Below are positions 48,008 through 56,400 of a stretch of DNA of 64,000 nucleotides, in pieces. The stretch covers positions 638,003 to 702,002 of the forward strand of contig NZ_CANMAA010000001.1 in the NCBI RefSeq assembly GCF_947495735.1, read 5' to 3'. Made by a program: the position numbers and the translations under genes. The notes under the pieces are model-generated. The model was not told the DNA's origin, searched no databases, and saw only the letters and a program-made list of their open reading frames with translations. Position 1 is the first letter of the stretch. Each line of letters begins with the position of its first letter. The stretch comes from an uncultured Pseudokineococcus sp. (GTDB lineage Bacteria > Actinomycetota > Actinomycetes > Actinomycetales > Quadrisphaeraceae).

Positions 48008-49036
48008 GTGGCGGACCTACCGGGGGCGGCGAGGGCGGGCTCAGCGCCCGCACGGAGGGTCGCGATGCCGTCCTGGAGGGACCCGCGGCTGCTCGTCGGC
48101 GTCCTGCTCGTGCTGGCGGCCGTCGTCGCCGGCGCCCGGCTGGTCGCCGCGGCCGACCGCACGGTGCCGGTCTACGCGGCGGTGGAGGCGCTGACGCCGG
48201 GCGAGGCGGTGGGCGCCCCGCAGCTCGACGTCGTGCGGCTGCGCCTCGACGGCGGGGCCGGGGCCGGGGCCTACGTCTCCGCCGAGGAGCCGCCCGCGGA
48301 CGGCCTCGTCGCCCTCCGGGGCGTGGGGGCGGGCGAGCTCGTGCCCGCGGTCGCCCTCGGCTCGGCCGACTCCCTCGACGTGCGCCCGGTGGGCGTGCCC
48401 GTCCAGGGCGCGCTCCCGAGCGGGCTCGTCCCGGGCGCCCTCGTGGACGTCTGGGTGACGGCGGTCGACCTGGCGACGCCGGGCGCGCTGCTCGAGCCGC
48501 GCCGCGTCGTCGCGGCCGCCCCCGTCGCCGAGGTCGACGCCGACAGCGGCGCCCTGGGCTCCGCGGCCACCACGACCGTCCAGGTCCTCGTCGGCACGCA
48601 GGCCCTGCCCGACGTCCTCGCCGCCCTCGCCGCCGACGCCCGCGTCCACCTGGTGCTCACGCCCGGGGGCGGCTCGGCGGACGACCCGGGCCCGGCGCCG
48701 GCGACCGGCGGGGCGACGGGCGGCGGCGACGCCGCACTCCCACCGCCGGCGACCCCGGCCCCCTCCGCGAGCGCGGTTCCGAGCGCTCCGGCCGCCACCG
48801 CGCTGCCGGACGGCGGAACGGCCGTCCCGGACGACGCGCCGTCGGCCCCGGCCCCGGCCCCGGCCCCGGCCCCGGCCCCGGCGCCACCGGCCGGCGGGCC
48901 GGTCGTCGAGGGCGCCCCGCCCGCCGTGACCGCCCCGCCCGCTGCCGCCACGGCTCCGGAGACCCCCGCCCCGGCGGGGGCGGCGCCAGCGGCTCCCGGT
49001 GGGGACCCGGCCGTCGCGGGGAGCAGCGGTGGGTGA
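48008..49036 (+). CDS. SAF domain protein (CpaB/RcpC-like)
   Basis: 342 aa. GTG 48008 has a strong GGAGGAGG SD. One helix at about 27-48 (RLLVGVLLVLAAVVAGARLV), then VPVYAAVEALTPGEAV and a SAF fold (LVALRGVGAGELVPAVALGS), as in the Flp/Tad pilus assembly protein CpaB/RcpC. A second beta domain (LVDVWVTAVDLATPGALLEP) follows. The C-terminal 110 residues are Pro/Ala-rich with a (PA)n run at 48841-48890. Other Tad genes (CpaF, TadB/C, pilin) are not seen nearby. It overlaps the CpaE-like gene by 8 nt. Confidence 0.8.
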   Translation: MADLPGAARAGSAPARRVAMPSWRDPRLLVGVLLVLAAVVAGARLVAAADRTVPVYAAVEALTPGEAVGAPQLDVVRLRLDGGAGAGAYVSAEEPPADGLVALRGVGAGELVPAVALGSADSLDVRPVGVPVQGALPSGLVPGALVDVWVTAVDLATPGALLEPRRVVAAAPVAEVDADSGALGSAATTTVQVLVGTQALPDVLAALAADARVHLVLTPGGGSADDPGPAPATGGATGGGDAALPPPATPAPSASAVPSAPAATALPDGGTAVPDDAPSAPAPAPAPAPAPAPPAGGPVVEGAPPAVTAPPAAATAPETPAPAGAAPAAPGGDPAVAGSSGG

Positions 49037-50447
49037 GACGGGGGTGCTCGTCGCGGTCACCGGGGCGTGGGAGGCCCCCCTGGTCAGCGCGCTGGAGCGC
49101 TCGCGCTCGCTGGTCGTCCTGCGCCGCTGCGCGGACCTCGCCGAGCTGCTGGCCGTGGCCGCGACCGGGCGCGCCGGCGCCGCGCTCGTGTCGGCCGACC
49201 TGCACCGGCTGGACCGGGCCTCGGTCGCGCGGCTGACCTCCGCCGGCGTGGTGGTCGTCGGTCTCGCCGCACCCGCGGCCCTGCGCGAGCAGGAGCCCCG
49301 GCTGCGGGCGCTCGGGGTCTCCGCCGTCGCACCGGTCGACGCGTCCGCGGGCCAGCTGGAGGAGCTGGTCCTCGCGGCGCAGCGCGAGCCCACCCCGTCC
49401 GGGGCCGCCGACGCCCTCGCCCGCACGGGCTCCTCGCAGGAGCAGGACCGCCGTGCCCGCGCGGGCACGGCCGACCCCGCCGACGCCCTCGAGGCCGTCG
49501 GCCCCGAGGAGCCGCACCCGGTCGAGGACCCGCTGGGCCTCCCGGAGCCGCCGGTGCCCGGCGCGGCGCCCGGCCGCCTCGTCGCCGTCTGGGGACCTCC
49601 GGGCGCACCCGGGCGCACCACCGTGGCGACCGGCCTCGCCGCGGAGCTGGCCGCCGCGGGCGAGGAGGTCCTGCTCGCGGACGCCGACACGCACGCCGCC
49701 AGCGCGGCGCAGGTGCTGGGGGTGCTCGACGAGTCACCGGGGCTCGCGTCCGCCTGCCGCTCGGCGGGGTCGGGCGTCCTGGACGCCCGGGCGCTGGCGC
49801 GCGCCGCGGTGCAGGTGGCGCCGCGCCTGCGGCTGCTCACGGGCGTCACGCGCAGCGCGCGGTGGCCCGAGCTCGCCCCCGCCTCCCTCGAGCGCGTGTG
49901 GGAGGTCGCGCGGGAGCAGGCTCGCTGGGTCGTCGTCGACCTCGGCTCGCCCCTGGAGGCCGACGAGGAGCTGACCTACGACACCGCGGCCCCGCGGCGC
50001 AACGGGGCGGCGCTGAGCGCGCTGGCGGCGGCCGACGAGGTCGTCGTCGTCGGGGCCGCCGACGCGGTGGGCCTCCAGCGGCTCGTGCGCGGCCTCGCCG
50101 AGCTGGCCGAGGCGGTGCCCTCGGCCGCACCACCGTTGGTCGTGGTGACCCGCGTGCGCGCCTCCGCGGTCGGCTCCCCGCCGGAGGCGCGGGTGCGCGA
50201 CGCCCTGCAGCGCTTCGCCGGCCGGCAGGACGTGGTGCTCGTGCCCGACGACCGGCCGGCGCTCGACGCCGCGCTGCTCGCGGGGCGGACGCTGGTGGAG
50301 AGCGCGCCGCGCTCGCCGGCCCGCCTCGCGCTGGCGGGGCTCGCCGCGCAGCTGCGGCGCGCCGGCCCCGGGGGGCGCGAGGGCGCCGAGGTCGCCGCGG
50401 CGCGCGCGTCCTCCCGGCGCCGGCGCGGGCGGCGTCGGGCCGGCTGA
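49029..50447 (+). CDS. MinD/ParA-like P-loop ATPase (CpaE-like)
   Basis: 472 aa. Residues 1-110 look like a receiver-type pseudo-domain (GVLVAVTGAWEAPLVSALER, then AGAALVSADLHRLDR), as in CpaE. A linker of about 75 residues precedes the ATPase: GPPGAPGRTTVATGLAAELA is a deviant Walker A with the signature-lysine position replaced, and VLLADADTHAASAAQVLG and ARWVVVDLGSPLE give the Walker A' and B regions. The C-terminus is Arg-rich. GTG 49029 overlaps the SAF gene stop region. It probably localises or energises the same envelope machine as the SAF protein; the exact system is not deducible. 195 nt of repeat-rich spacer follow. Confidence 0.78.
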   Translation: MGETGVLVAVTGAWEAPLVSALERSRSLVVLRRCADLAELLAVAATGRAGAALVSADLHRLDRASVARLTSAGVVVVGLAAPAALREQEPRLRALGVSAVAPVDASAGQLEELVLAAQREPTPSGAADALARTGSSQEQDRRARAGTADPADALEAVGPEEPHPVEDPLGLPEPPVPGAAPGRLVAVWGPPGAPGRTTVATGLAAELAAAGEEVLLADADTHAASAAQVLGVLDESPGLASACRSAGSGVLDARALARAAVQVAPRLRLLTGVTRSARWPELAPASLERVWEVAREQARWVVVDLGSPLEADEELTYDTAAPRRNGAALSALAAADEVVVVGAADAVGLQRLVRGLAELAEAVPSAAPPLVVVTRVRASAVGSPPEARVRDALQRFAGRQDVVLVPDDRPALDAALLAGRTLVESAPRSPARLALAGLAAQLRRAGPGGREGAEVAAARASSRRRRGRRRAG

Positions 50448-50571
50448 GCGGCGCGGCGCGGCGCGGCGCGCGGGTGGTGGACCACCGCGCCGCGTCCCGC
50501 GGGGTGTGGGGCACCCTGGCCGGGCGGACCGGCACCACCGGTCCGCACCCGGGGGACCGGACCCGGACGAC

Positions 50572-50634
50572 GAGACACGACGACGAGACACGACGACGAG
50601 ACACGACGACGAGACCCGGACGACGAGACCCGAG
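50572..50634 (+). repeat. 13-bp tandem repeat in the leader of the WS/DGAT gene
   Basis: GAGACACGACGAC repeats at 50572, 50585 and 50598, then a 14-bp variant GAGACCCGGACGAC at 50611 and a final partial GAGACCCGAG. It ends about 9 nt before the GTG of the acyltransferase gene, so it occupies the whole 5' leader region and lacks a clear SD. Confidence 0.85.
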
Positions 50635-50642
50635 GGGGTGCG

Positions 50643-52139
50643 GTGCCCGACCGGCTGAGCGCGCTGGACGCGTCCTACCTGTACCTGGAGGACGGCGCCA
50701 CCGTCATGCACGTCGGCTCGGTGATGGTGCTGGAGGCGCCGCCCGAGGGCTTCGACGTCGAGGACCTCGCCCGCTCCGTCGAGGCCCGCATCGCCTACAT
50801 CCCGCGCTACCGGCAGCGCGTGCGCAGCGTGCCCGGCCACCTGGCCAACCCCGTCTGGGTCGACGACGAGCGCTTCGACCTGGCCCACCACGTGCGCCGC
50901 ACGGCCCTGCCCCGCCCGGGCTCGCGCGCCCAGCTGACCGAGCTCGTCGCACGGGTCCAGCCCCGGCGGCTGGACCGCACGCGCCCCCTGTGGGAGGTCT
51001 ACCTCGTCGAGGGCCTGGAGGACGGCGGCCTGGCCATCATCACCAAGACCCACCAGGCGATGGTCGACGGCGAGGCGGCCGTCGACCTCGGCCAGGTCCT
51101 GTGGGACGACGCCCCGAGCGCCGCGGCCCCGCCGGGGACGACGTGGCGCCCCTCGCGCGAGCCCTCGCTGGTCGAGCTCGTGACCGGTGCCGTCGTCGAC
51201 GCCGTCCGCCGCCCCCCGCAGGTGCTCGACACGCTGCGCTCCGGCGCGGGGGACGTCCGGGCGACCCTGCGCCGGGCCGCGGGCACGGCCACCGGCCTGG
51301 CGCGGGCCGCCAGCTCGGCCACGGGGCCGCAGGGCAGCCCCCTCGACGTCGTCGTCGGCGAGCAGCGCCGCTTCGCGGTCGTGGACACCGACCTGGAGGA
51401 CTACCGGGCCGTCCGGCGGGCCCTGGACGACGGGCCGCGCCGACGCCGCCCCGCGGCCCAGCCCCGGGCGGCCGGGGAGCCGGCGCAGCTGTGGCCCCGC
51501 ACGGACCTGCACGACGTGGTCCTCGCCGTCCTGACCGGCGCCCTGCGCGCCTGGATGCTGGCGCGGGGGCTCGGCGTCGGCCCCTCGACGGTGGTGCGCA
51601 CGCTCGTCCCGCTGAGCGTCGAGGCCCCGGAGGAGGAGCCCGGTCTCGGGTCGGTGCTGCCGGCCACGCACGTCGTCGGCCACCTCGTCGACCTGCCCGT
51701 CGGCGAGCCGGACCCGGTCGTGCGCCTGCAGCAGGTCTCCTTCGCCATGCGCCGCGGCTCGGGCGGCCGCCGCGTCAGCGCGCGCGAGCTCGCCGGGGTC
51801 GCCGGCTTCGCCCCGCCCACGCTGCACTCCCTGGGGGTGCGGGTCGCCGGCTCGCTGAGCCACCGCGTGTTCAACCTCGTCGTCACCGACGTGCCGGGCC
51901 CGCAGCATCCGCTCTACGTCGGGCCGGTGCGCCTGCGGGCGGCCTACCCCGTGATCCCGCTCGCCGCGGGGCAGGGCCTGGCGGTGGGCGTCAACAGCTA
52001 CGACGGGGCGGTGACGTTCGGGCTCAACGCCGACCGGGACGGCGTCCCCGACCTCGACGTGCTGGCGGGGTGCGTCGCAGACGCCCTGGCGGAGCTCGTC
52101 GAGGTGACCGGCGCGGTCCCCGGCGCCCGCTCGCGCTGA
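50643..52139 (+). CDS. WS/DGAT-family O-acyltransferase, variant active site
   Basis: 498 aa, wax ester synthase/diacylglycerol acyltransferase family. LSALDASYLYLEDGATVMHV opens it, DRTRPLWEVYLVEGLEDGGL is the conserved pre-active-site strand, and KTHQAMVDGEAAVDLG contains the active-site block. The canonical HHxxxDG reads HQAMVDG here: H137 is kept but the second His, reported as catalytic, is Gln138. D142/G143 are present. LHDVVLAVLTGALRAWMLA takes the place of the ND motif (N to H). The C-terminal domain with FNLVVTDVPGPQHPLYVGPV is intact. It could be a regulator or use another residue; activity in storage-lipid synthesis is uncertain. GTG start. Confidence 0.87.
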   Translation: MPDRLSALDASYLYLEDGATVMHVGSVMVLEAPPEGFDVEDLARSVEARIAYIPRYRQRVRSVPGHLANPVWVDDERFDLAHHVRRTALPRPGSRAQLTELVARVQPRRLDRTRPLWEVYLVEGLEDGGLAIITKTHQAMVDGEAAVDLGQVLWDDAPSAAAPPGTTWRPSREPSLVELVTGAVVDAVRRPPQVLDTLRSGAGDVRATLRRAAGTATGLARAASSATGPQGSPLDVVVGEQRRFAVVDTDLEDYRAVRRALDDGPRRRRPAAQPRAAGEPAQLWPRTDLHDVVLAVLTGALRAWMLARGLGVGPSTVVRTLVPLSVEAPEEEPGLGSVLPATHVVGHLVDLPVGEPDPVVRLQQVSFAMRRGSGGRRVSARELAGVAGFAPPTLHSLGVRVAGSLSHRVFNLVVTDVPGPQHPLYVGPVRLRAAYPVIPLAAGQGLAVGVNSYDGAVTFGLNADRDGVPDLDVLAGCVADALAELVEVTGAVPGARSR

Positions 52140-52183
52140 CGCCGACTGCGCCGGGCCGACCCGGGCGGGGGCAGGATGGGCCC

Positions 52184-52687
52184 GTGCGCGTCTACGTCCC
52201 GGCCACCCTGCCGCTGCTCGCCGCCTGGCTCGACGCCGGTTCCGCCACGGCGCCGCGCGCGCGGGCGGTGACGCCGGCGGTGCGGGAGTGGTACTCCGGC
52301 GGCGACGAGGAGGAGCTGGAGTTCTCGGCGCTGCTCGACGCCGCTACGGACTCCCTGGCCCTGCTGGCCGAGGACGGCACCGCCCCGCGCCGCCGGCTCG
52401 TGCTGGCGGCGGACGTGCCCGACGGGGACGTCCGCGCCCTCGGCGGCCCGCTCGACGACGAGCCCCCCACCGCGGTCGAGCTGGCCCGGCCCCTGCCGCT
52501 GAGCGCGGTGGTCAGCGCCCACTGCGACGAGCCGGACGCGCAGGAGGCCGTCCGTGCTGCCGCGCAGGCGCTCCCGGCAGCGCGGGCGGGCGACGAGGAC
52601 GCGGCCTTCGTCGTGGACGGCGCCGAGGACGGCGACCTGCTCTGGTACGACGCCCGCGAGCTGGGCGCGCTCCTGGGCGACGGCTGA
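52184..52687 (+). CDS. DUF6912 family protein
   Basis: 167 aa. RVYVPATLPLLAAWLDAG starts it, with VREWYSGGDEEELEFSALLD and RRRLVLAADVPDGDVRALGG as family-typical strings, and DLLWYDARELGALLGDG at the end. It appears soluble. Function unknown. GTG 52184 is set by the conserved N-terminus; a long frame upstream is the shadow of other genes. The gene lies 44 nt after the acyltransferase and may be co-transcribed. Confidence 0.8.
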   Translation: MRVYVPATLPLLAAWLDAGSATAPRARAVTPAVREWYSGGDEEELEFSALLDAATDSLALLAEDGTAPRRRLVLAADVPDGDVRALGGPLDDEPPTAVELARPLPLSAVVSAHCDEPDAQEAVRAAAQALPAARAGDEDAAFVVDGAEDGDLLWYDARELGALLGDG

Positions 52688-52779
52688 GCCCGGCGCTCGT
52701 CCGGGCGGGCCGGTCGCGGGCGCCGAGCGGCGTCGCCACCGCGCCGTCCCGGGGCTGGGGAGGGTCCGGCGACGGGGCC

Positions 52780-53286
52780 TCAGCCCGCGTGCTCGGCCAG
52801 CCAGCGCCGGCCGAGGGCCTCCTCGCTGCGGATGGCGTCCTGCACGAAGGGTGCGGCCGCCTTCTCGAGCGAGCCGCCGATGAGCGGCACGGAGGCCTTG
52901 AGCTCGCCCTCCATGGTCTCGGTGCAGGCGTCCGGGCCGTCGGCCCGCAGGCGCAGCGACGTGCGCACGGTGAGGGGGGCGCCGACGAGGTCCATCGTGG
53001 TGGTCCCGGTCCGGGAGCCGTCGGCCGCCGGGGCCTCCCAGGAGTCGACCTGGACCATCTCGACGGTCTCGCCGACGAAGCGGCGGGCCGCCTGCGGGAA
53101 GTCCGTGGTGGGCATCGTGCGCGTGCTGCGGACGACGAAGGCGCCCTCGGGAGACCCCTCGACCTCCGCGCTGTGCGCCACCGGGTGGGTGGCCTCGTCA
53201 CGGGCGTCGACGAAGCCGGGGTCGGCGAGCATCCGCGCCACCTCGGCGGCGCTGGCGGGGTAGCTGACGTCGGCGGAGAGGCGCAT
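52780..53286 (-). CDS. DUF2505 family protein (START-like lipid-binding fold)
   Basis: 168 aa. MRLSADVSYPASAAEVARML with DPGFVDARDEATHPVAHSAE and the C-terminal GELKASVPLIGGSLEKAAAP match DUF2505, a SRPBCC/START-like beta-barrel that may hold a hydrophobic ligand. Secretion signals are absent, so it is cytoplasmic. Convergent with the DUF6912 gene and divergent from glutamate dehydrogenase. No enzymatic residues can be named. Confidence 0.85.
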   Translation of the reverse strand: MRLSADVSYPASAAEVARMLADPGFVDARDEATHPVAHSAEVEGSPEGAFVVRSTRTMPTTDFPQAARRFVGETVEMVQVDSWEAPAADGSRTGTTTMDLVGAPLTVRTSLRLRADGPDACTETMEGELKASVPLIGGSLEKAAAPFVQDAIRSEEALGRRWLAEHAG

Positions 53287-53404
53287 GCCTCGGACGGTAC
53301 CTGCGGGACCGCCCGGCCGCAGTCGGCAGCCGGGAGCCCCGGGACCGGGTGCGACACCGCGCGCGAGACCGGCCGCGACACCGGGCGCGGGAGGCCCGGC
53401 TCGG

Positions 53405-53410
53405 TAGTGT
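53405..53410 (+). promoter_or_regulatory. -10 box (TAGTGT) of the glutamate dehydrogenase gene
   Basis: TAGTGT ends 7 nt before ATG 53418, a leaderless arrangement, in the spacer shared with the divergent DUF2505 gene. Confidence 0.5.
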
Positions 53411-53417
53411 CGCGAGC

Positions 53418-56400
53418 ATGCTGCGCGGCGGGGTGGACGGGCGGGTCGAGGAGCTGCTGACCCGGGTGGCTGCGGCGGAGGGGGCCTCCGGCGCGAGGCT
53501 CCCCGACGGGCTCCCGGGCGGCGAGGACCTCGGCGACCTCCTGCGGGAGTACTGGGGCCGCGTCCCGCTGGCCGAGCTCGCCGAGCGCTCCGGGGAGCAG
53601 CTCGTCGGTGCGGCCCTCAGCCACGCGGCCCTCGCGGCGGGGCGCGAGCCGGGCAGCACCCGGGTGCGCGTCCTGGAGGCCGGCGCCGCGTGGCGCGGCC
53701 TGCACTCGGTCGTGGAGGTCGTCACCGACGACGTGCCCCACCTGGTCGACTCGGTCCTGTCCGAGATGGCGCGCCAGGGCCTGGGCGTGCACGTCGTCGT
53801 CCACCCCGTGGTGCGGCCGGCCCCGGGGGCGGCCCCCGTCTCCTGGATCCACGTCGAGGTGGACCGCGTGGCGCCCTCCCGGCTCGAGGAGGTCGCCCGC
53901 GGCGTGCAGGGCGTCGTCGCGGACGTGCGCGCCGCCGCCGCCGACGGCCCCGAGGTGCTCGACCTCCTGCGGCGGGCGGCGGGGGCCATGCCGACCACGT
54001 CCGAGGGCCAGGAGGCGGCGCGCTACCTGCGCTGGGTCGCCGACGGCAACCTCGTGGTGCTCGGCGCGCGCGTCGTGCGCGCCGGGGAGGACGAGGCGGA
54101 GCTCGACGAGCGCGGGCTGGGCCTGCTGCGCCCGGGCCGCGACGTCGACGACCCGCGGCAGGCGCCGGCGGCCCCCGTCGACGCGCTGCCCGCGGAGCTG
54201 GCGGCGCCGCTGCGCCCCGACGAGCTGCTGCGGCTGGCCCTCGGGGACGTCCGCTCGCGCGTGGCGCGGCGCGAGCACGTCGACCACGTGGTCGCGGCCC
54301 TGCACGACGACGCGGGGCGGCGCACGGGCGAGCTGCGCGTCGTCGGCCTGTACACGGCCAGCTCGGCCTCGCAGTCCGTGCTCACGGTCCCGCTCCTCGA
54401 GCGGCGCGTCGCGGAGGTCCTGCGCCTGGCCGACGTGCCGGCCGACAGCCACTCCGGGCGCGACCTGCTCGCGATCCTGGAGACCTTCCCGCGCGAGGAG
54501 CTGCGGCTGTCAGAGGTCGAGCAGGTGGCGCGGACGGCGCTGGCCGTGCTGGGGCTGCAGAACCGCCGCGGCCCGAGCGCGTTCCTGCGACCCGACCCCT
54601 GGGGCCGCTACGTCTCCGTCCTCGTCTACATGCCCCGCGACCGGTACACCACCGCGGTGCGGCTGAGGATCTCGGAGCTGCTGCGGCGCGCGTTCCGCGC
54701 GGACTCCGTCGAGTACAACGTCTGGGTCGCCAGCTCGGTGCTCTCCCGCATCCACTTCGTCGTCCGCGCCCCCGAGGGCCGCGGCGACCTCGCGGTGGTG
54801 GACGAGGGCCAGCTCGTCGACGAGCTCGCGCGCGTCGTGCGCACCTGGGAGGACGACCTCGGGGTGGCGCTGGCGGCCGAGGTGGGCCAGGAGGAGGCCG
54901 GGCGGCGCCTGCGGCGCTGGGGCGGGGCCTTCCCCGAGGCGTACAAGGAGGACTTCTCCGCGGCGGACGCCGTCGACGACCTCGAGCGGCTGCAGCGGGT
55001 CGAGGCCGGTGAGGCCGACACGGTGCTGCACCTGCGCACGCCCGCGGGCGCGGCCCCCGACGAGCACCGGCTCGCCCTGCTGCGCCGCGCGCCCCTGCCC
55101 CTGACCAGCGTGCTCCCGGTGCTCGCCAACCTCGGCGTGGAGGTCGTCGACGAGCGCCCGTACCGCCTCGAGCCCGTCGTCGACGACGTCCCCGGCGCGG
55201 GGAGCGGCGACGACGAGGCCACGCCCGCGGTCGCCGGGGCCCTGCGCGAGGCGCACCTGCTCGACTTCGGGCTCCGGTACACCGCGGGCGCCTGGGCGGG
55301 CGGGGCGCCGCAGGGGCGGCCGGACGAGCTGCTCGAGGACGCCTTCTGGCAGGCCTGGCGCGGGCGCACCGAGTCCGACGGCCTGGACCGGCTCGTCCTC
55401 GCCGCCGGTCTGACGTGGCGCCAGGTCAGCGTCCTGCGGGCCTACGTGAAGTACCTGCGCCAGGCCGGGCTGCCCTTCAGCCAGACCTACGTCGAGCGGA
55501 CGCTGCTGGCGCACACCGGCATCGTGCGCGGGCTGCTGGACCTGTTCGCCGCGCGCTTCGACCCCGACCTGCCCGAGGCGGCCGCACCGCCCCCCGGCAC
55601 CGAGGAGCTGCAGGAGCTCGGCGTCGACCCCGGGTCGCTCGCCGCGGACGTGAGCCCCGCCCGCGCGGCCGCGGCCGCGCGCCTGGCGGCCGGGGTGCGC
55701 GAGGCGCTGGGCGAGGTCGAGGGGCTCGACGCCGACCGGACGCTGCGCGCCGTCCTGTCCCTGGTGCTCGCGACCACGCGCACCAACGCCTACCAGCGGG
55801 ACGGCGACGCCTCCGACGGCGACGACCCGGGCGCCCGCGGGGGCCGGCGCGGGGGCGGCGGGGCGCTGTCGTTCAAGCTCGACCCGCACCTGGTCCCCGA
55901 GCTCCCCGCGCCGCGCCCCGCCCACGAGATCTGGGTGTGCTCCCCGCGCGTGGAGGGGGTGCACCTGCGCTTCGGCGACGTCGCGCGGGGCGGCCTGCGC
56001 TGGAGCGACCGGCGGGAGGACTTCCGCACCGAGGTGCTGGGGCTCGTGCGGGCGCAGGTGGTCAAGAACGCCGTCATCGTCCCCACGGGCGCGAAGGGCG
56101 GTTTCGTCGCCAAGTCGCTGCTCGCCTCGTCGACGACGGGGGCGCCCGCGCCCGAGGTCGGGCGCGAGGAGCGGGCGGCGGAGGGACGCGCCTGCTACGC
56201 CGCCTTCGTCCACGGGATGCTCGACGTCACCGACGACCTCGCGCCGGCCGAGGGCGGCCGCCGCGCCGTGCGGCCCCCGGAGCGGGTCGTGCGCCACGAC
56301 GCCGACGACCCCTACCTCGTCGTCGCCGCCGACAAGGGCACCGCGACCTTCTCCGACCTCGCCAACGAGGTCGCCGCCGAGCACGACTTCTGGCTCGGCG

